64,000 bases of DNA, taken from the NCBI GenBank assembly GCA_026874595.1, contig CM049313.1, positions 57,367,159-57,431,158 on the forward strand, in the 5' to 3' direction. Position 1 is the first letter of the stretch, and every line of letters starts with the position of its first letter. The DNA comes from Sipunculus nudus (taxonomy: Eukaryota; Annelida; Sipuncula; Golfingiida; Sipunculidae). A model generated the notes under the pieces. The model was given only the letters and a program-made list of their open reading frames with translations, did not search any database and had not been told where the DNA came from. Below are positions 1 through 10,500 of the stretch, in pieces. The translations under genes and the position numbers were made by a program.

Positions 1-418
1 CTGATTTTTTAAAAATTGCATTATATTTGGGCCTATAACTTCAAAATAATACCCAATACTGACCTAATTTTTGGTATGTGCACAGAAAATGTATGGAAGA
101 ATATGAATACTAAATATGATCAAAAACAGATCAGTGGTTTTGATATTAGGCAGACTTGAAGTGTAACAATTGCTTTTTTATGGAAAACGGAGGTTTTTCC
201 TTAATATCTCGAAGGAACGAAGTTCTAATGACCCTATTTTCGGTATGGTAGGAGATTTTGGGGACATCTAATGGTATGCAGAATTTTGGATTCGTAGGTC
301 AAACGGTTTTAAAACGTGCCCTGTTAACGGACGGACGGCCAGAAAGCCGGACGGACAGACGGATGACGGACAAAGGACCACGACTATAGCTCAGATGACT
401 TACAGTCAGCTGAGCTAA
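1..418 (-). mobile_element. Helentron-like element, family 2, 5' terminal part
   Basis: The right edge carries a terminal signature (CTCAGATGACTTACAGTCAG, then CTGAGCTAA) that recurs at 19621, 35894, 36057, 37307, 37454 and 39135. It is preceded by a run of GGACGGACGG/GACAGACGG. On the minus strand this is the 5' end, beginning TTAGCTCAGCTGAC. The body resembles the core repeats at 18.2-19.6 kb and 36.2-37.3 kb. The left part lies outside the window. It is non-coding. Confidence 0.6.
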
Positions 419-1005
419 AAATGCAGGGGCCACCTGCAACCATTTTTGCACATTTTGCACAGCGTCTGTCTGTTTGTCTGCCGTGGCCTAAAATCACTCA
501 TTTCTCTGTAGTGGTTTGAAATAACTGCCTAAAATTTTGCAGGTTTATACATCCTGGATAGCTTTCTTGATTTTATGACAGGTGGCGCCACCTACATTCT
601 AGTTAACGCTGCACACTTCCAAGCTAATATCTCAGGAACCATTTGACCGATTGGGCCAAAATTGTGCTTGTGTTTAGATCTCACATAGGTCTTTATCATA
701 CACAAACTGCAACCATTTTTGCACAGCGTCTGTCTGTTTGTCTGCCGTGGGCTAAAATCACTCATATCCATGTAGTGGTTTGACTTTTCTGCCTAAAATT
801 TTGCATATGTATTCAACTTGGACAGCTTTCTGGATTTGTGGTAGGTTGCACAACCTACATACACATTTAGGCTGCAGACATCCATGCTAATATGCAACAT
901 ACCTCACTCTGTTTCCCCTTGCCACTCAATCCATGCCTCACTTCACCCGTTCCACTCTGATTTTGGCAGATACACGTAGTCACTTGTCGGCTACCCGTAT
1001 TCTAG
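419..1005 (+). mobile_element. Helitron-like element, 3' part ending in hairpin plus CTAG
   Basis: It ends with a short hairpin (GTAGTC...GGCTAC, about 976-994) followed by CCGTATT and CTAG at 1002-1005, then a T run. Hairpin, then CTRR, then T is the classical Helitron 3' end. The same terminus occurs reversed at 9189, 13595 (CTAG mutated) and 34093. The body holds degenerate core units, one with the palindrome GGTGGCGCCACC at 581-592, and the phrase CAGCGTCTGTCTGTTTGTCT twice. No open reading frame; non-autonomous. Confidence 0.6.
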
Positions 1006-1185
1006 TTTTTAAAGTTTACACATTTTTTCTCTATTTTTCAGATATATAAATACAGACTAAATCTTGGCCTTTTGGTTACTCTGTTTGATGCTTCAGTTGA
1101 ATGGGTATCTACCATTCTGATGATAAAATTTCCTTTTGTGAATCTCTTCCCAGTCAGCTGAGCGTCATGACCCATGGGTCACTTG
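1006..1185 (+). mobile_element. Helentron-like 3' terminal fragment (family 2 type)
   Basis: It ends with CAGTCAGCTGAGC, which is the inverse of the family 5' end, then the hairpin TGACCCATGGGTCA and CTTG at 1182-1185, followed by T. The same terminus is seen reversed at 18115 and 44628. The upstream boundary is not defined; only about 180 bases separate it from the preceding Helitron end. Confidence 0.5.
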
Positions 1186-1590
1186 TTTTAATACAAATTT
1201 TAAAATTTGTAAAAAAAAATTTTCAGACAAAAACTATTTTAATGGAAAAAGTGGATATGCTTAAATGATAGGCTTATATTTAAACTTAAATGCATTATTC
1301 CCTTGAAAGTGAAAAAAAGGTATTAGTCCATTCTGTCCACTAGCCTGTTAATATGTAAATTTTTCATATGCATCACAGTATCTCAAAACTTTTACTGTTT
1401 TTCTTCATGACAGTCTTGTAAGAGTATTAGTTTGCAATCATATATTTAGAACTTTACTAAAACCAAGTAGGAGTTCCTCTTTCCTCTTAGCTTCTCATAT
1501 GCTTATATAAATGAAAAACATTAAATAGAATATTTTGCATTTGCAAAAATTTCAAACTTAAGCTGAGCGCCGTGACCCATAGGTCCCTTG
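1186..1590 (+). mobile_element. Helentron-like 3' terminal fragment
   Basis: A further terminus, AGCTGAGC, a GTGACCCATAGGTC hairpin and CTTG at 1587-1590. About 270 bases before it (1320-1590) match, in reverse complement, the element starting at 44628, including the phrases ATCATATATTTAGAACTTTACTAA and TATTTTGCATTTGCAAAA in part. That shows the two are copies of one dispersed family. No coding potential. Confidence 0.55.
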
Positions 1591-1614
1591 TTTCTCATTT
1601 GACGAGATATGGTC

Positions 1615-1905
1615 TTGCAGTTTTATCTTGTCAAGCTGGCAAAATGTTACGAAATGGGGAAAACTAGACCTGTCTACCTTAAAAAGTCGCCGAGATATAA
1701 TAATCATTTCCCGTGAAATCTCGTTTTTTGTGCTTCACAAGATATAATATTAGATTTGGCGATACCTGCATTTTTATCTTATCATGCTGGCAAAATGTTA
1801 CAAAATGTTGAAAACTAGACCTGTCTAGCTTAAAAAGTCGCCAAGTTCTAATCATTTCCGTGAAATCTCATTTTTTTTTTGCGCTTCACGAGATATCCCT
1901 TACCG
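1615..1905. repeat. Two-copy tandem repeat, about 151 bp
   Basis: The block TTTTATCTTGTCAAGCTGGC ... AAAAAGTCGCC ... TGAAATCTC appears at about 1620 and again about 151 bases later, with moderate divergence. A related phrase (CCAGACCTCTGTATCTTAAAAA) follows the second CATGCATGG block near 5070. So this flank and the minisatellite next to it belong to one repeat unit dispersed in the genome. Confidence 0.6.
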
Positions 1906-2830
1906 AAACTTATGCATGGATCACGCCTGGAATAAGCCTGGAACTTGCCAGGGTCATTTTGCAAAATTTCTAAGTCGATACATGGATATGATGGATTTCT
2001 TGGTTTTCTATGCATGGACTTAGAATTTTTTTTTAAAAGGGGACCTCTATGTATGTATATAGTCAATAAAGGATGCATAGATCATGCATGGATTATGCCT
2101 GGACACGCCTGGGATATGCATGGAACACGCCTGGACATGCAAGGGTATTGCCTAACATGTATTTCTATAAGTTCTTGTATCACAGATATGATTATATGCA
2201 TACATACACATGGGCAAATGGGTATGCATATACATGGGTATGCACGGAACTTGCCTGGATAATATCCAGGCATGTTCCATGCATCTTTACAAAGCAAGGC
2301 TATGCATTGAACAGTCATGGATAATATCCTGGCATGTTCCATGCATCTTAACAATGCATGGCTATGCATGGAACATGCATTGATAATATCCTGGCGTGTT
2401 CCATGCATCTTTACAAAGCAAGGCTAGGCATTGAACATTCCATGCATGGATAATATCCAGGCGTGTTCCATGCATCTTTACAATGCATGGGTATGCATGG
2501 AACATGCATAAAAAATATCCCGGCGTGTTCCATGCATCTTTACAAAGCAGTGATAATATCCAGGCATATATCATGCACCTTTACAATGCATGGGTATGCA
2601 CTGAACATGCATGGAAAATATCCATGCATGTTCCATGCATCTTTACAATGCATGGCTATGCATGGAAAATGCATGGATAATATCCAGGCGTTTTCCATGC
2701 ATCTTTACACAGCAAGTCTATGCATGGAACATGCATGAATAATATCCAGGCATGTTCCATGCATCTTTACAACACATGGCTATGCATGGGACATGCATGG
2801 ATCTTTCCCAGGCACGTTCCATGCATCTAA
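1905..2830. repeat. Minisatellite, about 62-bp unit built of inverted repeats
   Basis: From about 2250 to 2820 a unit of about 62 bases repeats (ATAATATCC recurs at steps of 62, 62, 67, 62, 41 and 62). Each unit is self-complementary: GGAACATGCATGGATA faces TATCCAGGCATGTTCC, so every unit can fold into a hairpin centred on the ATAATAT phrase. CATGCATGG and TTCCATGCATCTTTACAA dominate. The left part (1905-2250) is more diverged. Short open frames on both strands are by-products of the repetition. Confidence 0.8.
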
Positions 2831-4835
2831 CATGAACACATTAAACATTGAACATAAAACATTAATCAGCAAAATGTAGTTACCTATATTGGTATGTACC
2901 ATTTCCACACTTCTTTCATGTGTTATCTCACTTGAAGACCTCAGTTTGAATGTAGAACAAGGCGATTTTGTTTTAAAAGGATATTTTATTGTGCTATATT
3001 AAATGGGTGATCAGTCTACAGAATTTACTAGATCACCTGAAAAGGTGCATAGACATGGTACTGCACTAATTCACCAGTCTTTTATTTTATTTTCTATGCT
3101 TTCTTTTCCATGTTTATCTCACACTGATGATGTGATGACTGCTTCTTTCTGTGTAATGGGCTCCAATTTTGTGCTTCTGCCCCAGAACCCTCTTGACCTT
3201 ATTCTCTTGGACCTCTGGAAACCTGGTTGTTCTGAAGTATGGAATGAAAGTTTATAATTTAGAATCTGATGAAATATATCAGAATTAAAACATTCACTGA
3301 TTACAAGTCTTAATTTATTTCCGATCTATGTGGCTTCTTTGTTCCTCTCTAAGTCAACCACTGAATTAAAGAAAAGCAAACCAGCTGTGTCTCTATCTGT
3401 GATCAAAGCTGAGAACATACAATTAATTCTAACAATGAATTGTGAATCCTTTTTCCAGTGGTTTCATATAAATGCAAGTTCATAAATGTTCAGTTATGAT
3501 TAAATATGAACTCTTGTAAAACCTGCCTTAATTAACCATTCAGCTACTATAAATTTGAAAATTATATTTTATATGTTAAATTATTCTGCATTATTTATAT
3601 TTAAATTTGTTTTCAGCTGTTTAAATTTATAGCCCTCTGTCTCAAATTATAGGTGTATGATGTAAATATTATTTTACATGCCAACACAGTGATATGACAT
3701 GTTGCTTTAGAGGCAAAACCTATCTCCACATAAGTGTATGAATAAAAACATGTTTACAAACAAACTCACTGTGTGCCAGTCCTAGCAGTTTTTTTTATAA
3801 AACCTTCACTGAGATTCCTATATACTCTTGGCACAATTCTTAAAATTTCTTTCTCCTGTCCTAATGGAATCTGTGAGGTAGCAGATTATATAATGTTTTT
3901 CTCTGAATGTAAGTCATTTTGTAGTAATGTGAAAAAATGAATGTAAATTCTATTAGTAGAATTCCAAAATCATCCACAGAAATGTAATATATTACTCACA
4001 GAAAAGTAATATTTTACTACTAACCATACACATGTGCCTTCTGCATTATCTTTCATAATATAAAGCATGAAGCCAAAACTGAGAGGCCTCTCTTGACCGT
4101 AGTCAGGTTTTCTCTTTGCTTAAAACTCAGAGTTTAACATTCAGTTGTGATGTCAGTGACTTCAGTAACTGTACTAACTGCACTACTGGTATATAGCAAC
4201 TCTTAGTGATAAGTGGTGTATAACAACTGACCTAGCCACACTGGGTGTCCTTGATCTAGTAATACCACTAGCTGACACTATAGTGGTCAACTTCAATATG
4301 CCAGTGTCAACCAACATATTCAAAAGTTTTGTGAGGCATCTAATTTTCCTCTGATATGGCCTAGAACAGTGTATAAAATGACAATTCATGCATGATAGTC
4401 CAAAAACCAAACATGGCTTAAAATGGCTTATTCTGAACTAAAAACTGTATCAACAATTCCGAGTTAGCAACATGCATTTATTCATGAACAAATCAGCTAA
4501 TGTTTACAGACAGATTTCTCATGTTCATTCTCCATATTGAGGATAAATATCAATATGTACATTTAAATTTATGTTTTGAATACTCACCAACAGAGATGCA
4601 AGGGTTGATGACTCCTCTTCTATAAGAGTTTAGGTGATTAGAATGTAGGTCACTTCTCCTGTTTAAGATGACTGTAACAGCAAGATGGCTGCATGAAACC
4701 CCTTACCAGACAGTGTGTAGACACTGGTGTCACGTGACAGTTATAGTTTTGAAAATGGCTTAGCAAGTCACCAACACATATTACATGTGACTTTTGTTCA
4801 AGGCAAATCTAGGCAGTGACTTTGTCAGAAAATGT
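2831..4835. other. No gene recognised
   Basis: AT-rich sequence with no recognisable domain, RNA gene or transposon terminus. Open frames of 84 codons (3003-3257, plus) and 75 codons (4183-4410, minus) have no familiar motif or supporting signal and are probably chance. Confidence 0.5.
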
Positions 4836-4839
4836 CATC

Positions 4840-5110
4840 TAAAGTGGTCCATGCATGATCCATGCAAGCTCAATTCTGGCTAACTAGGTTAAATCAGTAC
4901 AGTTAATTTTACCCATGCATATTCCATGCAAAATCAATGCATTTCCAGGCACATTCAGACACCTGAAAAGGTGTCTGAAAATGTGTTTCTTTGTTTCCCA
5001 GGCAAGTCCAGGCGATATCCATGCGAGTCCTGGCAATATCCATGCATATTCCATGGCTACATAATGACGAAAACCAGACCTCTGTATCTTAAAAATTGAC
5101 AAGATAGAAA
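4840..5110. repeat. Second, diverged CATGCATGG repeat block
   Basis: Contains CCATGCATGATCCATGCAAG, CCATGCATATTCCATG and CAGGCGATATCCATGCGAG, the vocabulary of the 1905-2830 minisatellite. It is followed by the same kind of flank (AGACCTCTGTATCTTAAAAA). It also contains the inverted repeat CAGACACC/GGTGTCTG at about 4957-4978. Probably a separate copy of the same dispersed repeat. Confidence 0.6.
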
Positions 5111-5119
5111 ATTTAGCAT

Positions 5120-5600
5120 GACTAATTTCAAATTATAAAGTTTAACCCAAAAATTTGTAACCATGGAAATGGCAGACTTGAGTCAGGTACACATCATATG
5201 AAAGGCAATGGAATGACGAATAAAACAAGCTATGGTTTAAGTGGCTACGACAATTTGTGACAAAGTTATGAGCAAAAACGGTTTTTCATACTTTCCATGA
5301 CCTTGACCTTCATCCTGATGGGATGTTGACCAAAAACATTAGGGTTCAGGACTTTTGGTTGTCAATCAACCCTGTAAGTTTCAAGATGATTGCTGCAAAA
5401 TTGTGGCCAGGAGAGTGGGGACAATCTGACATACAGACAGACAGACAAATGGACATACGCAACTGACGAATATGCTTGCCGAAATTTAAGCAACAAACAG
5501 ACACAACGATTAGCCTATAGTCACCAGACTTAGGCTGGCAACTATAACAAACTGACACGACGATTAGCCTGTAGTTGCCAGACTTAGACTGGCGATTTTA
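5120..5600. mobile_element. Dispersed repeat, Helitron-like family not resolved
   Basis: Carries phrases typical of non-autonomous core repeats (TGACCTTGACCTTCATCCTG, TGGTTGTCAATCAACCCTGT) and a CAGACAGACAGAC run. The end is duplicated: ACACAACGATTAGCCTATAG...CCAGACTTAGGCTGGCAAC near 5490, and again near 5553 with changes. That end contains a CCAG...CTGG hairpin. The termini are not exact enough to assign a family. Confidence 0.4.
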
Positions 5601-6050
5601 ATTACACAGTATAATTAATAAAGTGTAAAGTACCTGGATACCACCACTGTCACAGTGACAACAAGTCCTTTAAAATGTATAATCCAGATGAACAGTTAAC
5701 ATAAATCTTCTCAGAGAATGTAATAGTCCCATTCAATCAAAAAATCAGTTTGTTGTAATCCAAAAGTGAATTTCTGATAGTGATCCCAAAAACAAACTGA
5801 AGACTAATTAAAATCTGTGACAAATTTAGAAGAAGATCTATAACTGCTGCAATTATCGGATAGGTCTACAAACTGACTCACAGTCTTCCATGTCCGCTGG
5901 AATATTTTCTCTCTCTCCTCCCCTTGGCTCTAAACACAGCCCCCTATTGATAACTTCTCACCTCAAACCGATAACTTTCCATTTCCCAAACAATCCAAAA
6001 GAACCCAACAATACATAATACACATGCCCAAAGAACAGACTAGAACAAAG
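5601..6050. other. Upstream flank of Gypsy-1; no LTR recognised
   Basis: This is where a 5' LTR and primer binding site would be expected. I see no sequence shared with the region after the 3' end of Gypsy-1 (24190-24480) and no clear primer site, so the LTR is missing, decayed or outside what can be aligned by eye. Confidence 0.4.
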
Positions 6051-6091
6051 CTGTGTTTTTAAACGTCAGACCCCACACGTGGGCCAGCCCG

Positions 6092-6520
6092 GCTCAGGCC
6101 TCTCCCATGGAACTTAGAAAATATCAGGTTAGGTCAGAACCCCGGGTACTGTATTTAGCTCCCGAAAAGAAAGTCAGGACCTACACAGGGGACACTACTA
6201 ACAACAACAGTAATCTAGAAAATTGGTTAGAATATATTGAAAATCATATCAGTAGTTGGGGGTTGTCCTCAGCTCAGTCCATATAATTCATTAAAGAAAA
6301 CACAGCAGGATTGGCCATAGCAGAACTTCAGGAAAGAGATGTAATAACGAAGGAGGATGCCATTGCCATGTTACAAGCTGTGTTCGGTTCAGCTGGTATG
6401 TACACTAGCGCAGCGAAGGCGTAGATTCCTAAGTCGTTGCCAAGCCAGGGCGGAGTCCATTTTGGAATTCTCCCATGCCTTTGGACGGCTGCCTAGAAGC
6501 ATGGAGGAACTAGAGCCTTC
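6092..6520 (+). pseudogene. Gypsy-1 Gag-like region
   Basis: Read in three frames, the segment resembles the zinc-finger-free capsid-type Gag of animal Gypsy elements: a hydrophilic start, then a W-containing helix (LENWLEYIENH near 6213), a FIKENTAGLAIAEL-like helix after an in-frame stop near 6284, an AMLQAVFGSAG block near 6367, and ILEFSHAFGRL near 6455. The order is as in capsid domains. At least one stop and two frame changes break it. There is no C-X2-C-X4-H-X4-C knuckle. The region after the capsid seems shortened, since protease follows within about 150 bases. Confidence 0.6.
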
Positions 6521-6574
6521 CCTTAAAGAGGAAAGAGACGAGGCACTTAAGAGCCCAGTTTATAGAAGGTTTCA

Positions 6575-6889
6575 GTGACCCCCAGGAACCAGGTGACAGA
6601 AGTCACAGATATCCGCTCATTGCTAGGAAAAGCCATTGGCAAGTGTCCTGAGACCATTGTCAAGATTGATTCTACAGATGTGCCCTGCTTGTTGGATACA
6701 GGAGCTGAAGTGTCAAATGATGCCAGAAGCTTCTACAAGCAGCATCTGATGAAAAAGAAAGGTGACTTGGTAAATACCTCACCATTTGTGAAAATTATAG
6801 CAGCCAATGGTCTCAGCGTACCTTTCCATGGGTACTTTGAGTCGGATATCCAGATATTTCGAGAAACATTCCTGGAATGGGCTGGTTAG
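6575..6889 (+). pseudogene. Gypsy-1 retropepsin-like protease fragment
   Basis: A 104-codon open frame with the aspartic protease signature LLDTGAEVS (catalytic Asp-Thr-Gly at about 6695-6703) and a downstream IIAANGLSVPFHGYF stretch like the flap and second half of retroviral-type proteases. In an active element this enzyme matures the polyprotein as a dimer. The frame ends at a stop after EWAG. It then changes frame into the protease-RT linker. The ATG at the start is incidental. Confidence 0.75.
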
Positions 6890-7082
6890 TTGTCGAAGAC
6901 CCAAAATGCCCAATTATGGCTGAAAGAAAAAAGAATTTACCTGGTGTGCTGGGAAGCAACATACTGCGGGCTATCAAGGATAATATAACTTCACATGGTC
7001 AAGATGTATCCAGACAGTCCAAGTGGTCTCCAGTATAATATCATGGTACGAAGAAACTTGAGTAGAGCGAAATGACACCTCA

Positions 7083-7577
7083 AAACCATGTTATGTCCGG
7101 GTAGCGGGAAAACAATCCAGCTTAATTCCAGCCAACACGTCCCGCATAATAACTGGTTCCACAAGACAACTCACAAAACTCGCCCTAATTGAAGAACTTC
7201 CAGCAGACAAGTCATGCCTTCCTCGTGGAATAAAGATCTTCCCAGCTCTGACCAAGATTAATGATGGGTATGTACCAATTAAAGTAATAAATTTCAGTCA
7301 ACAAGATGTTTACCTAAGAGCCAAGAATCACACTGCCATTGTCAGCCAAGAACCAATTACTCCAGTTTATCCCCGTGGAAAGGTTGTACAAGTATCACAG
7401 GAGGAAATATGTGTAGAATTTAAGGAAAATAGTACCAAAAGTGAGTTGTCGGACAGCATATTTGATCAGTTGGACAAGGGAGAATTGGATGAAAATCAAA
7501 AACAGGAATTTCAGTCACTAGTTTATAAGTACGACAGTCTTTTCAGCAGAGAGGATCATGATCTGGGGTCACTGTGA
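7083..7577 (+). pseudogene. Gypsy-1 protease-RT linker region
   Basis: An uninterrupted frame of about 164 codons without a useful ATG. It carries blocks typical of this linker in animal Gypsy elements: a CLPRGIKIFPAL block, VPIKVINFSQQDVYL, and near the end FQSLVYKYDSLFSREDHDLG, which normally precedes the RT. It stops at TGA 7575. The RT then continues in another frame, so a frameshift lies near 7565-7580. Confidence 0.7.
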
Positions 7578-8218
7578 TGTGATAAAACACAAAATCATCA
7601 CAACTGATGACATCCCAATAAAAGTACCACATCGTTGCATCAACCTGAATCAGTAGGAGGAAGTTAAGCAGTTCCGAGAAACACAAATGGCAACAGGTAT
7701 TATTCGACCTAGTAATTCACCTTATGCTTCTGCCATGGTCATAGTCAGAAACCTAACAGTAAGATACGTGTGATTGGAGATTTCCTTTTGCTGAATGCTA
7801 TTAAGACTGTTAAGGATGCCCATCCCCTTCCTAGAGAAGAAGAAGCCCTTGATGCCCTAAGTGGAGCCAAATATTTCAGCTCAATTGATCTAGCCCATGG
7901 TTTTCTGCAATGCGCAATTCAAGAGGAAGACATACTAAAGGCCCCATTTTGAGCTGGTTCTTACGGCTTGTTTGAATATACGTCTATGCCTATGGAATTA
8001 TGTAATTCTCCGGCAACATTTTCTCGGATGATGCAAGCTTGTTTGTGTGATCATAACCTGAAATCACTTATCATGTTTTTAGATGACATTCTTGTGTTTG
8101 GTAGGACATTCAAGGAAATGATTGCCGGGCTAGACTTGGTATTTGCAAGATTAGCTGACTCTGGATTGAAAGTTAAACCAGAGAAGTGCCATTTCTTTAG
8201 AAGGGAAGTAAATGCTTT
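7578..8218 (+). pseudogene. Gypsy-1 reverse transcriptase, 5' part
   Basis: Blocks in order: HKIITTDDIPIKVPHR (7590s), ATGIIRPSNSPYASAMVIVR (about 7690), RVIGDFLLLNA (7767), KYFSSIDLAHGFLQ with the first catalytic Asp (about 7870-7910), the GLFEYTSMPMELCNSPATF block (7968 on), and the active-site box IMFLDDILVFG (about 8075-8105), keeping both Asp residues. Defects include a TAG near 7654, a frameshift near 7760 and a TGA at 7950. At 8219, right after KCHFFRREV, the sequence passes into a TIR element; the RT thumb resumes at 12990. Confidence 0.85.
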
Positions 8219-8574
8219 CTGGAGATCTTGGACCTTTTACATCTCGGCCCACATGAAGTCAGACCACTTAGTACAATCTCGGACCACCCAGTGGACGATC
8301 TCGGACCACATTCCATACCATCTCTGACCACTAAATTGGACCCGTTCGGACCTCAATCAGACTCATAATGTCGTTGTCAAATGTATATGTTCTGTCTTCA
8401 AATGTTAAAGCTAATTATTAAAACATTATTACTCCACGCATAGCTGTTGCCTCTCTCTCTTTATCAGTCTCTCCATCATTAATCATTCGCTACATATCGT
8501 CTTAATATTAATTAATAAATAATTCTAAAGTTTGTGCATTTGATCATGTATTAAAGTATACAAGTGTGTGTGAT

Positions 8575-8995
8575 AAAGAATGTAGAAAGGCAGAATGAAT
8601 GTAAGATTAAATGAATGAAAGAATGAATGAAAGGTTGAATGATAGACAGATTGAGTGAAAGAAAGATTGATTAATAGACAGCCAAAATGAGAGAAAGATT
8701 GAATGAATGAATGAAAGAAAGAAAGAATGAACGAAAAAAAGATTGAATGAAAGAAAGATTGAATGAATGAATGAATGAATGAAAGAAAGAATGGATGAAA
8801 GACAGACAAAATAAATGAAAGATTGAATGAAGGAAGGAAAGAATGAATGAAGGAAAGAAGAATAAAAAAATGAAAGAATGAATGGAGAGAATGAACAACT
8901 GACAGATTGAATGAAAAGCTTGAATGATAGACAGACAAAATAAATGAAAGTTTGAATGAGATTGAATGAATGAATGAAAGAAAGAATGAATGAAA
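8575..8995. repeat. GAAT/GAAA microsatellite, left block
   Basis: Interrupted tetranucleotide repeat (GAATGAAT, GAAAGAAA, GATAGACAGAC). It continues at 12086-12275 on the other side of the inserted element, showing that the Helentron-like copy landed inside it. The minus-strand Ser/Phe-rich open frames here are artefacts of the repeat. Confidence 0.9.
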
Positions 8996-9188
8996 CAAGG
9001 CCTACAACCCTAATGCGAACCTGTGCAATGAGATTACACCAGGTATAATGCTTCAATGCTTGACCATTACTTTTCAAGAACATGTGTAACATGTATATGA
9101 ACATTGCAAGTACTAAACACTTAAAACAAGAAACAATTAAACAAACATCACTGCTGCAATTCTGGCATGGGTGCACACAACACAAAAA

Positions 9189-10500
9189 CTAGAATATGGG
9201 TTGTCAACAAGCGACTACATGTAACCTCCATAATCAGAGTGGGAAAGGTGAAGTGAGGCATGGATTGACTGGCAAGGGGAAATAGAGTGAGGTGTGTTGC
9301 ATAATAGCCTGGATGTCTGCAGCTGAAATGTGTATGTAGGTTGGGCTACCTACCACAAAATCCAGAAAGCTGTCCAAGATGTATAAACATGCAAAATTTT
9401 AGGCAGATAAGTCAAACCACTACTGAGATAGGAGTGATTTTAGCCCACGGCAGACAAACAGATGGACACTGTGCAAAAACGGTGGCAGGTAGTGCCACCA
9501 ATTTTGTGTATGATAAAGAGCCATGTTAGATTTTAATTATGCAAAATTTTTGCCCAATCGGTCAAATGATTCCTGAGATATGAGCTTGGGTGTCTGCAGC
9601 GTAAATTTGAATGTAGGTGGCGCCACCTGTCATAAAACAAGAAAGCTATCAAGGATGTATAAACCTGCAAAATATCAGGTGGATAAGTCAAACCACTGCC
9701 GAGATATGAGTGATTTTATTCCAAAGCAGATGAACAGATGGACGCTTTGCAAAAATGGTTGCAGGTGCACCACCATTTTTAGTGTATGTTATAAAGCTTT
9801 CCAAGGGCTACATTTGTGCAAAATCTTTAGCCTTATCGGTCAAATGGTTCCAGAGATATGTGGGTTTATGTGTGGAAACAGACTCACAAATGGACGCTGG
9901 GCAGAGAGGAAAGGTCAGAGGTCAACCAAAAATGAGGGTGCAGCAGTTCACATGTGACCAATCATATTTCCAAATTAAAAAAAATTCTGCCCAGTGGTTA
10001 TGGAGGAGTTCTCAGGAAACCTCTGCGGCGATGGCGGCAGTGTCGGTGTCCGACTGAAAACATAAGTTTCCGCAAAACTCTGTTTTGGCCAATACAATGA
10101 TTGTAGCTGGCACCACCAGTCCTATATACAACGAAGGGATATATAAATATGCCCAATGTCAGACTGATATGTCAAACCTCTCCTGTGAAATAAGCAGGGA
10201 CATACACTGTAGAAAAATTATTGTAGGTGGCGCCACCAGTCTTGTCCAAAATAAAGCTACCCGATATGTATAAACATGCCCAATTTTAGGCTGATGTATC
10301 AAATTCCTCTGTAGAAATAAGCAGGCGCATACACTGCAAAAAGTCAATGTAGGTGGCACCACCTGTCTTGTAAATGAGAATACCATCAAAGACGCATATA
10401 CAGGTCAAAATATCAGTCCAATACATCAAACTTCCCAAGAGTTTGATGCACTGGGCTGACAAGGCTTAGGTGAGTAAGGCAGTTGCCCCCAAGTGACCTG
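9189..10500 (-). repeat. Core repeats after an internal CTAG hairpin terminus
   Basis: Starts with CTAG (9189-9192, minus-strand 3' end) and a degenerate hairpin, then repeats at roughly 130-150-base spacing around palindromes of the form (A)GGTGGCGCCACC(T), each followed by TGTCATAAAA or AGTCTTGT. Recurring phrases are TGCAAAATTTTGGCCCAATC and GAGATATGAG. The same array occurs at 13595-15060 and 34093-35560, and reversed at 419-1005. Confidence 0.65.

Noticed and set aside
3003-3257. 84-codon open frame
   Set aside because: No motif, no repeats and no supporting signals; compatible with chance in AT-rich DNA.
8525-9185. Minus-strand Ser/Phe/Ile-rich open frames of up to 192 codons
   Set aside because: They are translations of the GAAT/GAAA microsatellite.
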